Below are positions 45,943-53,252 of a stretch of 53,252 nucleotides of DNA, one piece after another. The notes beneath the pieces were generated by a model. It was given only the letters and a program-made list of their open reading frames with translations. It did not search any database and had not been told where the DNA came from. How positions within the stretch are numbered: the first letter of the stretch is position 1; each line of letters begins with the position of its first letter. The translations under genes and the position numbers were made by a program. Source of the DNA: Micropruina sp. (GTDB lineage Bacteria > Actinomycetota > Actinomycetes > Propionibacteriales > Propionibacteriaceae); assembly GCF_027492755.1 (NCBI RefSeq), contig NZ_JAPUED010000158.1, positions 1 through 53,252 of the forward strand. Reading direction: 5' to 3'.

Positions 45943-46563
45943 TCACGATAGGTGCGCGGAGTCGATCGACCGCCGAGCACCGGCCGCGTCGTCCCCGAAT
46001 CCGACACACAGCCGCAGCAGCAGGTCGGCGAGCATGAACCGCACTGTCTGGTCGGTCACCGTCCGCGCCAGGGTGAGGACGATCAGACCATGCAGGGCCG
46101 CCCAGATCTCGCCCGCCCACAGGAAGCTGCCGTCCGGACCGGGGTCGGAGAATCGCCCTGCCTCGACGCAGTCGTCGACGCCCTGCCGGAGCTTCGCGAA
46201 GACCTCGCCGCCGGCGTCGTCCTCGGTGGGCGGCCGGTGGTTGAACATCGCCCAATACAGTTCGGGCTCGCCGACCGCGGCGCGCAGGTAGGCCGCACAC
46301 CCGTCCGCCAGTTTCGCGACGGGATCATCGGCTCCGGTCGACTGCTCCATCGCTGCCGCCAGCCGCGCGAAACCCTCCCTACGGACGGCCGCGTGCAGTT
46401 CGCTCATCCTGCCGAAGTGGGTGTAGATGGTCATGGTCGATGTCCCCACCTCGGTTGCCAAACGCCGGGTGCTCAACGCCGTCGGCCCCTCGTCGGCCAG
46501 CAGTCGGGCGGCAGCCTCAATCAGCGCGGTGCGGACCGCCGGGTCGGCCATGCGAGGACTCAT
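45943..46563 (-). CDS. TetR-family transcriptional regulator
   Basis: 206 residues. The N-terminal helix-turn-helix (LIEAAARLLADEGPTALSTR and the following MTIYTHFGRMSELHAAV) is typical TetR. The C-terminal ligand domain includes WAMFNHRPP and resembles the TetR_C_33/WHG group. I start at the ATG at 46563; an ATG five codons later is possible. It lies 50 bases downstream of a GNAT gene on the same strand, with an AT-rich promoter-like segment between. It probably represses itself and perhaps nearby genes; the ligand is unknown. Confidence 0.9.
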   Translation of the reverse strand: MSPRMADPAVRTALIEAAARLLADEGPTALSTRRLATEVGTSTMTIYTHFGRMSELHAAVRREGFARLAAAMEQSTGADDPVAKLADGCAAYLRAAVGEPELYWAMFNHRPPTEDDAGGEVFAKLRQGVDDCVEAGRFSDPGPDGSFLWAGEIWAALHGLIVLTLARTVTDQTVRFMLADLLLRLCVGFGDDAAGARRSIDSAHLS

Positions 46564-46567
46564 GCGG

Positions 46568-46598
46568 CGACAATAACATAACAGCGATACACTAACGC
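46568..46598 (-). promoter_or_regulatory. AT-rich promoter/operator region of the TetR gene
   Basis: The segment containing ACAATAACATAACAGCGATA stands out as AT-rich in this GC-rich DNA. On the minus strand it reads TGTATCGCTGTTATG just before the TetR start. It is a likely promoter with an autoregulatory operator, but no clean palindrome is visible. Confidence 0.4.
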
Positions 46599-46613
46599 TC
46601 GGTGAACGAGTGG

Positions 46614-47660
46614 TCACTCCGGCGGAGCGATCAACCGCTTCGGGGACGGCGACGGGTCGGCCCGGACCGCCGTCATGATCGAGGTGGCCGGCATCCACGG
46701 GCGGACGCCCAGGACGGACCGGAGCGGGCTTCGCCGATCGACCGTGAGCAGCAGGCCGCTGCCGCGATCGCGGAAGCTCCACCGGGTGTCCTCCCACAGC
46801 GCGGCAGCCGCTCGTTCCTGGCCGGGGAGGTACCAGACGTGCTCGACGCCGATGTTGCGCAGAATGCCGTCCCTGGGGACGACGTGGAGCACGCTGTTCG
46901 CGAGGCGGATGGCAGGAGGCATCCGCACCACCTCCATGCTCCGCAGCAACCCCTCCTGTCGCAGCGCCAGGCCCGCGAGGACGGCACCGGACGGGCTGAT
47001 CGCGAGACGGTAGTGGTGGACGGGTATGCCGGTCGGGGCCCATTCCAACCATTGCCGCAATGCGCTCGGCGTCCAGACACGCGCGAAGTTGCAGTCGGCG
47101 GTGGCCGCGGTGACCCGGTCCGCGATCTCGGGCAGCTGCTCCGGGGACGCCGCTCGGATCTCCAGTCCGCGCGGCGGGCGCACCCGGCGAGAGCGCATCG
47201 GGACCGGCACGCTGGACGACGGTCCGACGAAGGCGCTCGCCCAGCGGCGTGCAGCGGCGAGTGAGCCGGCGTTGCCCTTCTGGATGTCGGCGAGAACGAC
47301 GACATCCGCCCCCACCAGCTGCTCGGCCCGCTCGATGCGCCAGCGGCCGAGCGCCGCTCCGATGCCACGGCGGCGCTGCTCGGGGTGCACGACGAGCGAC
47401 CCCAGCACGGCGTAGGACCGTTCCGCTCCCTCGTACCAGCACCTGCCGAGGGTCATCCGTGCGGAGCCGACCAGGGTGCCGTCCCCCTCGTCCACCGCGA
47501 CGACGCCGACGGAACGGGTGAGCCCCGGCCCCTCCGCGCGGACATGGGTGTGGATCCGGAATGCCACCGCCCCGCCGTCGGCGCTCAGGGCTCCGAGCGC
47601 CTCCACCTCATCAAGGTCATCCGGCTCGGCGGCGCGGAGCAGGAATCCCCCGCTCGTCAC
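46614..47660 (-). CDS. GNAT-family N-acetyltransferase, two-domain
   Basis: 348 residues. The first GNAT domain has a good acetyl-CoA loop, VVHPEQRRRGIGAALG (about 91-106). The C-terminal half (from about 168) looks like a second, degenerate GNAT unit with no such loop, as in other tandem GNAT proteins. A GTG start at 47660 is assumed; the ribosome site is weak. It lies upstream of the TetR gene on the same strand, so they could share a transcript. Substrate unknown; an antibiotic, amino acid or protein N-terminus are all possible. Confidence 0.82.
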   Translation of the reverse strand: MTSGGFLLRAAEPDDLDEVEALGALSADGGAVAFRIHTHVRAEGPGLTRSVGVVAVDEGDGTLVGSARMTLGRCWYEGAERSYAVLGSLVVHPEQRRRGIGAALGRWRIERAEQLVGADVVVLADIQKGNAGSLAAARRWASAFVGPSSSVPVPMRSRRVRPPRGLEIRAASPEQLPEIADRVTAATADCNFARVWTPSALRQWLEWAPTGIPVHHYRLAISPSGAVLAGLALRQEGLLRSMEVVRMPPAIRLANSVLHVVPRDGILRNIGVEHVWYLPGQERAAAALWEDTRWSFRDRGSGLLLTVDRRSPLRSVLGVRPWMPATSIMTAVRADPSPSPKRLIAPPE

Positions 47661-47832
47661 GACACTGGCCGGACGGTCCGCGAGTCCGGCTGCTCGATGG
47701 CGGTCATGCGGTCATCTTCGCACCGCCGTCCAGGCCCCCGGGTACATGCGGACGGCCTTCCGCCAGCCTGAGGCCGGCAACGACACCACCTGGCCCCGTC
47801 GTGCTCGGCATTGATCCCTACGGCTGCCGGGG

Positions 47833-48645
47833 TTAGACCCGGGGACCCTGTTCGTCCGCGTTCACCAGGAGGGACGAGGCGTCAACTGATGGTCGCCCCA
47901 GGTGACGAGGCAGGAACTCGGTGTCGAGACCGAACCAACGGATGGTCCGGTGATCGCCCGGATTGGCATGCAGTGTCTTCTCCTCGGACGCGAAGGCATC
48001 GAACAACGCCAGCGACGATTGGCGGTCGACGTGCTCGTCGTCCCACGGAAGCAGAAACTGCACCGGGACGGAGATCCTCCGGGCGGCCTCAATCAGCGCG
48101 TCGTCCACGGCGAAACCACCACCGAAGATCGCGGCCCTGATCCGAGGTTCGACCGCCGTCAACGGGATTCCGATCCCGGTCCCGAGGGTGATGCCGCCGC
48201 CATAGCCGATCGGCGCCTCGTGGCCGATCTCCGGCAGTTCCTGCAGGGCATCCAGAGTCGCCCGCCATTCCGGGACGGCACGTTCGGCGAGCGAGGCGCC
48301 ATAGCGACGGCTGACGGCGGAAACCTGCTCGGTGTCGCCGGCCAGCATCGCCTGGCGGAGTTCGGCACGGGCCTGCTCGTCGGCCGCCGAGCGCGGACGA
48401 TCACCGTGTCCCGGAGCATCGATGGCCACGACGTGATAACCGCAGCCAGTCACATACTGGTGTGCCCGTGCCACCTGCGCCGGCGTCTTCTTGTGCAGGC
48501 CGCCGCCGTGGCCGAGCAGCACAACGGCCGCCTGTTCAGCGCCGGAGGTGGGCGACCAGATCACGCCGGGGACTCCGTCGACGATGAAGTCGCGCTCGAC
48601 GACACCGTTCGCAGATACCTCGGCAAGGAACTTCAAGGTGTGCAT
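47833..48645 (-). CDS. Alpha/beta hydrolase with Thr at the nucleophile position
   Basis: 270 residues of the alpha/beta hydrolase fold: LLGHGGGLHKK carries the oxyanion region, AIDAPGHGD is strand 4, and the nucleophile elbow reads YGGGITLGTGIG. Relatives that I recall have GLSMGT here, so Thr replaces the catalytic Ser (GxTxG). The acid Asp (LPWDDEH) and His (ANPGDHRTI) remain. The enzyme may be altered or inactive. A plausible GGC-rich ribosome site precedes the ATG, and a short leader ORF lies 57 bases upstream. It is on the opposite strand from lsr2. Confidence 0.82.
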   Translation of the reverse strand: MHTLKFLAEVSANGVVERDFIVDGVPGVIWSPTSGAEQAAVVLLGHGGGLHKKTPAQVARAHQYVTGCGYHVVAIDAPGHGDRPRSAADEQARAELRQAMLAGDTEQVSAVSRRYGASLAERAVPEWRATLDALQELPEIGHEAPIGYGGGITLGTGIGIPLTAVEPRIRAAIFGGGFAVDDALIEAARRISVPVQFLLPWDDEHVDRQSSLALFDAFASEEKTLHANPGDHRTIRWFGLDTEFLPRHLGRPSVDASSLLVNADEQGPRV

Positions 48646-48702
48646 AGGTCATGCCTTTCAAGGAGTGCTTCGTTGTTCGCAGCGCTCCCGGCGACCCCTA
48701 CG

Positions 48703-48756
48703 TCAATCGCCCGACCGTGACGACGAGGGAGCACCCACATCAATCCGTCGTTTCAT
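48703..48756 (-). CDS. Short 17-codon leader ORF upstream of the hydrolase
   Basis: An ATG at 48756 follows AAGGAGGTGA, an extended match to the anti-Shine-Dalgarno and one of the best in the window, with about 8 bases of spacing. The frame encodes MKRRIDVGAPSSSRSGD and then stops, 57 bases before the hydrolase start. This may be a regulatory leader peptide, or the broken start of an earlier gene. No terminator-antiterminator structure was found by eye. Confidence 0.45.
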   Translation of the reverse strand: MKRRIDVGAPSSSRSGD

Positions 48757-48963
48757 GGGTCTCACCTCCTTCTGAAGTCACAGTCCACCGTCAGGCTACC
48801 CACGGTGACCGCTCGAGCAAAGGGCTGTGCCGGAGAACGCGGCTCGCCTGCCCCTGGCCACTCTGAGCACGCGACGCACGCCGGGGAATCCACGGAGGCA
48901 GTCCCGTAGGCTCGTCTACCGACTAGTTCGCCAAGCCAGCAACCAGGGACAGGAGCTTCACGC

Positions 48964-49290
48964 ATGGCGCGCACGACAGTGGTAACCCAGATTGACGACC
49001 TCGACGGCACCGTTGCCGATGAAGCGGTGAATTTTGCAGTCGACGGGGTCAGTTACGAGATCGATCTCAGCTCGGCTAACGCGGCGGCTCTCCGTGGAGC
49101 GCTCAGCACCTATATCAGTGGCGGCCGTCGCGTAGGCGGGCAGATCAGGCCACACGGCAGCGGACCTGCCCGAACGGACAAGGAACAACTCGACGCCATG
49201 CGTCGCTGGGCGCGTGAGAACGGCTTCGAGGTCTCCGATCGCGGCCGCATCAGCAAAGCCGTCCGAGAGGCATACAACACCGCCCGATAG
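48964..49290 (+). CDS. lsr2: Lsr2 nucleoid-associated protein
   Basis: 108 residues. The N-terminal dimerisation domain (VVTQIDDLDGTVADEAVNFA) and the C-terminal DNA-binding domain with the minor-groove RGR motif (SDRGRISKAVREAY) are both intact. Lsr2 is the actinobacterial H-NS counterpart: it binds AT-rich DNA and silences transferred genes. AGGAG lies about 9 bases before the ATG. It stands at the left edge of a decayed, probably transferred region, which could mean it is the chromosomal copy or an element-borne paralogue. Confidence 0.95.
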   Translation: MARTTVVTQIDDLDGTVADEAVNFAVDGVSYEIDLSSANAAALRGALSTYISGGRRVGGQIRPHGSGPARTDKEQLDAMRRWARENGFEVSDRGRISKAVREAYNTAR

Positions 49291-49487
49291 TTTGAGGATG
49301 TGATGACGACGCTGCCAGGGTCGCCCCTCGGGCTCCACCGGAGGCGCGATCCGCTTCTCCCGAGCGATCACCTCCTCGACCCGTCCAGCATGCGCATCGA
49401 ACGCCTTCGCGGCCAGGTACTCAGGTGAACTCCCGAGGTACCGACCCACTCCGCCACCACCGACGAACGGACCAGGTCGGCCGGCGG
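49291..49487. other. Intergenic region after lsr2, possible gene relic
   Basis: A minus-strand open frame from 49449 (MGRYLGSSPEYLAAKAFDA, then GRVEEVIAREKRIAPP) reads like protein for about 45 residues, then runs into lsr2 antisense. It has no ribosome site and no family I can name. It may be a fragment of a lost gene. Confidence 0.3.
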
Positions 49488-49944
49488 CTCAGACACTCGG
49501 GTTCGCTGGGCTGCCCAGCGCCAATTGCAGGGCCTGGCTGCCGGCGTGCCTGCTGAAGTAGGTGAGGTGATCGCACGCGACGGGTGCTGGGATCACCGGG
49601 GCAGGGTTGCGCCCGGCGGGGACCGCATGCCCGCTGCCGGTTGAGCCCCAAGGTCAGAACGACTGTGGGCCCAGTTCTGCCACGTCGGCCAGGGCGATCC
49701 GCCGTTGGGGGTACCCGCGGTGACCAGCCGTGCGACCGGCGGCGACGAAGGCACCCGCTCGATCATCCACCGGCTGACCAGCCTGCCCATCGAGTGGGCC
49801 ACGATGTCGAGCGTCGTGCCGGACGCCACGGTGATCCCGGCGTTGCTGAGCGCGGCCGCCACTCGCCGCTACGACGGCGGCCCGGTCGTCGTCGTAGCGG
49901 ACGGCGCCGTCGTCGCCGATCGAGGCTATGGCGAGGCGGATCAC
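49488..49944 (-). pseudogene. Broken esterase/lipase gene
   Basis: The minus strand encodes pieces of an alpha/beta lipase in different frames. A first frame (from about 49944) reads IASIGDDGAVRYDDDRAAVV, then a shift near 49855 leads to the nucleophile elbow LDIVAHSMGRLVSRWMIERV and the strand VARLVTAGTPNGGSPWP. A later frame gives DHLTYFSRHAGSQALQLALG with the expected His and ends at a TGA at 49490. At least two frame disruptions separate the parts, so it cannot encode one protein. The start of the gene is not found. Confidence 0.6.
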
Positions 49945-50743
49945 CGTGTCATCGCGTCCCCTTGCCCGCCTCCACAGCCGGGCGCACCAGGAGCCGGACT
50001 GCGCTCACGAGCGCTCCGGTCGGAGACCTCGTCGGGCAGCGTCACGATCCGCAGCACCGTCGCGTCCGCCTCGGCACGCACCGTGCTCGTCATCGGACTC
50101 GACGGCACCGACTACCTCCCAGTCGGGTACGACTCGTGGCCGGTCGACGACGAGAGAACCCGCGTCTCCATGACGCACTTCTACCGGATGCTCGGCGAGC
50201 GGCTGGCCTCCGGCGGCTGGATCTGGTGGGAGACCCCATCCTCCGCGTGACCGGATGATCGTCGTCGTCGCGCCACGTTGGCAGCAGGGTGGGATCATGC
50301 CGGCGTTGGAGTCCCAGACATATTCGTGATTGAACCAGAGCGAGGTTCTTAAGATGAGGCCGCGCACTCGTGCGCCTTTCGCGATTCAGCTTAGATTCGT
50401 CCAACCTCGCCCATCGGCAAGCAGAGGTAGCGGCTATGTGCGCGTAGATGGATCGCGTGCAGAAGCAGTCCAGACTGCTAGCGGAGATCGGAGTCGGATT
50501 CCGCTCCGCACGCCTCGAGATCACATATCGGAGATTCAAGGCGCGCGAGGTGCCTGATATCCTTCCGAACCATCCCGCGGTCGCCCAACATCGACCCACA
50601 CACCCAGGTCCAGGGCTGCCGAGTTGCGAACACGATAGCCACACCCCCGAGGATCCCATGTTGACCCGAACGAGCAGACTCCCCCAGCCGGACGCCCCAC
50701 TTACGCTGCCGCAGGCGAGGAGTATCGACCGCGGAGAGAACCC
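49945..50743. other. Gene-poor, lower-GC stretch before the desaturase
   Basis: No confident gene lies here. A plus-strand frame ends near 50250 with GYDSWPVDDERTRVSMTHFY, which looks protein-like but has no start, no family and overlaps the lipase relic in antisense. From about 50300 the composition is visibly less GC-rich than elsewhere. The last 20 bases hold the GGAGAG ribosome site of the desaturase gene. Confidence 0.5.
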
Positions 50744-51868
50744 GTGACGACCTACCGTGACCGATGGGTGGCGGCACAAACGTTCGACGTCAGGCTCGCC
50801 CACGCAACGGTGAAGGATCTGCTGGTACCGCGGCTGAGTATCTACTGGACCGATCTGTTGATCACTGCCGTGATCGGCTGGAGCGGGTTCGCGCTGTCGG
50901 TCGTCCTCACCCCTCTCCACCCACTCGGGATCGTGGGGCTGATCGTCGCCGTGGTGGCGCTCTATCGCGGTGCGCTCTTCATCCACGAGGTGGTGCATTT
51001 TCGCAGCAGGGCACACACCCGCACGTTCGGCCGCGGCTGGAACGCACTCGTCGGAGTCTGGCTACTCATCCCCTACTTCATGTACGAGGGACACGCCGAG
51101 CATCACAGTCGCCGCGTTTACGGCACCGCCCTCGACGGTGAGTACATCCCCTTTGCGCGACTCTCGCGGTGGGAAATAGTGAAGGTCGGCGCGTCGGCCT
51201 TGTTGCTTCCGCTGTTCGGCCCGATCCGGTTCGGAATCCTCGCCCCCGTTTCCTGGTGCGTGCCGGCAACTCGAAACTGGGTTTACGCGCGCGCTTCCTC
51301 GATCAAGCTTGACCTGGAATACGTGGGTCACCCGCCACGGCCATCGCAGCGCCTGCCGTGGTTCGTCCAGGAGTTCGCCTGTTTCGTCATCGTATGGACT
51401 GTTGGCATCGCGGTCGGCGTCGGAGCCCTGCCGTGGGTTCTCCTGGTCTGTTGGTACCTGATGTTCGCCGGGGTCTCGTCCTTGGACACCATGCGGCTAT
51501 TGGGAGCACACCGCTACCTCGGCCATGATTCCGACGCGAGCATCGTCCTCCAGATGATCGACACCATCAACTATCCGTCGGCGCCGATCGCCGGATTCTT
51601 CTGGGGGCCGGTCGGGCTGCGCATGCATGCACTACACCACCTCGTTCCGGCGCTGCCCTACCACGCGTTCGCGGAGGCGCACAGGCGCCTGACCGCCGTG
51701 CTTCCTGCCAACTCCGCCTACCGCCTTACCGAAAGTTCCGGGCTCATCGCCGCGGTCATCGAACTATGGCGGGCTCCGCGTCCCCTGCCCGGTGAGCATC
51801 CCGTCGGCAGTGTGGCTCACGAAGATGACCGCCGCGGGGACTCCACCTCGGCGTCGACCGACTGTTGA
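50744..51868 (+). CDS. Membrane fatty acid desaturase
   Basis: 374 residues with about four to six membrane helices. The three diiron His boxes are present: HEVVH (residues about 80-84), HAEHH (about 117-121) and HALHH (about 290-294). This is the membrane FA_desaturase family, which introduces double bonds or hydroxyl groups into acyl chains or carotenoids using electrons from a ferredoxin or similar donor. The GTG at 50744 has GGAGAG 7 bases upstream. The last nine or so codons lie inside DNA of a metX fragment read in another frame, so the native C-terminus may be replaced. No redox partner gene is visible. Confidence 0.88.
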   Translation: MTTYRDRWVAAQTFDVRLAHATVKDLLVPRLSIYWTDLLITAVIGWSGFALSVVLTPLHPLGIVGLIVAVVALYRGALFIHEVVHFRSRAHTRTFGRGWNALVGVWLLIPYFMYEGHAEHHSRRVYGTALDGEYIPFARLSRWEIVKVGASALLLPLFGPIRFGILAPVSWCVPATRNWVYARASSIKLDLEYVGHPPRPSQRLPWFVQEFACFVIVWTVGIAVGVGALPWVLLVCWYLMFAGVSSLDTMRLLGAHRYLGHDSDASIVLQMIDTINYPSAPIAGFFWGPVGLRMHALHHLVPALPYHAFAEAHRRLTAVLPANSAYRLTESSGLIAAVIELWRAPRPLPGEHPVGSVAHEDDRRGDSTSASTDC

Positions 51869-51927
51869 TCGCGCTGGGTGGCTCACTGGGCGGTATGCAG
51901 GCGCTGGAGTGGGCGCTTCTCGGACGA
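51841..51927 (+). pseudogene. Fragment of metX (homoserine O-acetyltransferase)
   Basis: In one frame this stretch encodes LHLGVDRLLIALGGSLGGMQ followed by ALEWALLGR. The signature GGSxGGMQALEWA is the nucleophile elbow of MetX. Only about 29 residues remain, with a stop codon upstream in frame and no MetX sequence beyond. The first 28 bases overlap the desaturase 3' end in another frame; relaxase-like sequence follows directly. Confidence 0.8.
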
Positions 51928-52880
51928 AGGCGGGGATCAGGTCCGCGCAAGGCTGCGCACCGACCTGGCTGCGGAGTGGTTCACGGCCATGGAGCGTCCC
52001 GCGCCGAACACTCGCGAACTGTCGGGGTTCATCACCCGCATGTCCCGACCGCCAGCGACCTCGGTGGCCGGGTATGACCTCACTCTCTCGCCGGTGAAGT
52101 CGGTGTCGTCACTGTGGGCCATCGCGGACCGACAGACGGCGGCCCTGATCGAGAGGGCGCACTGTGCGGCGGTCACCGACGCACTTGCGGTTCATCGAGG
52201 CCGAGGTGCTGAAGACCCGCAAGGGCCGCGCCGGGGTCGAACAGGTCGACGTCACCGGACTGGTGGCCGCCGCGTTCACCACCGTGACAACCGGGCCGGC
52301 GATCCGGATCTGCACACCCACGTCGCGGTCGCGAACAAGGTACAGACGCTCGCCGACGCACAGTGGCGGGCGATTGACGGTAGGGCGATGCACAAGGCGA
52401 TCACGGCCGCCTCGGAGACGTCCAGCACCGCCTTGGAAGCCCATCTCGGCGCGGCGCTGGGGGTGCGGTTCGTCGACGTGCTCGGGATGGACGGCCGACG
52501 GCGGGTCCGCGAGATCGCCGGTGTCGATCCCGGTCTGGTCCAGCTGTGGTCGACCCGACGTCGGGAGATCAGCGCCCGGGCCGGCGAACTGGGCAACACC
52601 TTCCACAACGAGCACGGCCGGCCGCCCAACCCCGGCGGAGCGGCAGGAGCTGTACCAGCAGGCCACCTTGGAGACCCGAGAGGCCAAGCACGAGCCGCGA
52701 TCCCGCAGCGAGCAGCGAGCCGTCTGGTGGCAGCAAGCCGTTGGCCTGCTCGGTGAACGCGAGCTGCAGGCCGTGTATCGCCGTGTGTTCGACCAGCAAC
52801 GCCTGGCCGCGCGGACCCTCGACGACGCCTGGTACGGCCGGCTGGCCGCCACCGTGATCAGCAATGCCGAGGTGCCCGCG
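51925..52880 (+). pseudogene. Frameshifted MobF/TrwC relaxase remnant
   Basis: Pieces of a TrwC-type conjugative relaxase appear in two alternating frames. They are SVAGYDLTLSPVKSVSSLWA; RFIEAEVLKTRKGRAGVEQV; then AGDPDLHTHVAVANKVQTL with the metal-binding His triad; then PAERQELYQQATLETREAKH. I count three single-base indels: an extra G near 52187, a missing C near 52280 and an extra A near 52635. The catalytic N-terminal Tyr segment and the helicase domain are absent. The gene is dead and marks a former conjugative or mobilisable element. Confidence 0.85.
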
Positions 52881-53019
52881 CATGCGGAATCAAGCGCGAG
52901 GCGAGTATGCGATTGCGAGGCCTCGGGATATCTTCTTCCGCTCGACGAGCGACGACGCACCCTCTCCGATCTTCCTCTTCATCTCAGCAAGCTGCGGCGT
53001 TGACCGGTTGTGGCCACGG

Positions 53020-53252
53020 TTACTGGTCACGTTTCACCTTTGTCGCGAGCGTCATGGTTGCTGCTGCTGCCAGGGCGACTACCGCCCAAGTGAGGGCTTG
53101 CATGGCCCAGAAGGGACCGTTGGCAAGCTCCCGGGCCGGGGTGGTCAGGTTGGACTCAGCAAAGACGAGAGTTGAGTTCATGAGCGCGTGTGCCCAAGCT
53201 GCCGGCCACATCGAGGATGACATGATGCGAGCTGCCGAAAGCACGAATCCGA
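53020..53252 (-). CDS. C-terminal part of a CPBP-type intramembrane protease
   Basis: Only the last 77 or so residues lie in the window; the gene starts beyond the right edge. The sequence WPAAWAHALMNSTLVFA matches the conserved His/Asn motif near the end of CPBP (CAAX protease and bacteriocin-processing) membrane proteins. A second hydrophobic helix (MQALTWAVVALAAAATMTLA) follows, then a basic tail. Stop is TAA at 53022-53020. Family assignment rests on one motif. Confidence 0.6.
   Translation of the reverse strand, partial: GFVLSAARIMSSSMWPAAWAHALMNSTLVFAESNLTTPARELANGPFWAMQALTWAVVALAAAATMTLATKVKRDQ

Noticed and set aside
46568-46598. Exact TetR operator palindrome
   Set aside because: The AT-rich segment suggests a promoter, but its two halves match at only a few positions, so no defined operator is claimed.
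49705-50250. Plus-strand open frame of 181 codons
   Set aside because: Its first half is antisense to lipase motifs on the minus strand, and it lacks a ribosome site; only its last 50 codons look protein-like, with no family.
1-53252. tRNA, rRNA, CRISPR arrays, intact insertion sequences
   Set aside because: None recognised by eye: no cloverleaf-like segments, no regularly spaced direct repeats and no transposase motifs. A dedicated scan could still find a small RNA gene.

Overview
The window looks like chromosomal DNA of a GC-rich actinobacterium, most likely of the order Propionibacteriales. Four things point that way: very high GC with frequent GTG starts, actinobacterial families (UPF0182, Lsr2, a SigE-family sigma factor, DosR, UvrD2), a left third that follows the order of Mycobacterium tuberculosis Rv3193c to Rv3198c, and a PPA1309-type gene. 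The lineage is inferred from gene content only. No tRNA, rRNA or CRISPR array was seen.

Positions 1-12.2 kb are a conserved core. On the minus strand, a Lon-like PDZ protease, a PPA1309-type protein and the UPF0182 membrane protein form an operon that ends in a perfect 27-bp inverted repeat. Divergently lie a DUF2342 zincin-like protein, a YgjP-type metallopeptidase, a DUF5679 zinc-ribbon protein, a ThiF/TOMM-like protein, an ABC1 kinase and convergent uvrD2. The whiB7 gene that mycobacteria carry between the ABC1 kinase and uvrD2 is missing. Positions 12.2-20.3 kb hold recC-recB-recD, joined by 4-base start/stop overlaps.

Positions 20.3-26.2 kb are a minus-strand cluster: a SigE-family sigma factor, a Kelch-like membrane protein that is probably its partner, a GT-C-type membrane glycosyltransferase and a large lipoprotein with a FlgD-like C-terminus. 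Positions 26.6-28.9 kb carry a D-2-hydroxyacid dehydrogenase and a glycerol-1-phosphate dehydrogenase, convergent and overlapping at their 3' ends.

Positions 29-35.6 kb are a signalling block: a universal stress protein preceded by a near-consensus DosR box, a DosR/DevR orthologue, a DUF4342 protein, an exported protein of unknown function, a NarL-type response regulator with its membrane histidine kinase, and a four-helix membrane protein. A second, weaker DosR-like palindrome lies between the kinase and the membrane protein.

Positions 35.8-48.7 kb are accessory: a lipoprotein, an unusual pair made of an RCC1-repeat protein and a 1244-residue Tat-exported protein, two alpha/beta hydrolases (one with Thr apparently at the nucleophile position and a 17-codon leader ORF upstream), a LuxR-type ATPase regulator, a TetR regulator and a GNAT acetyltransferase.

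From 48.9 kb to the end the DNA is patchy and partly decayed: lsr2, a broken lipase, a fatty-acid desaturase whose 3' end runs into an out-of-frame metX fragment, a frameshifted MobF/TrwC relaxase remnant, and the C-terminal end of a probable CPBP-family membrane protein. This looks like the scar of an integrated conjugative element. Two families of intergenic inverted repeats are scattered through the window; one shows a paired base change that preserves its stem.
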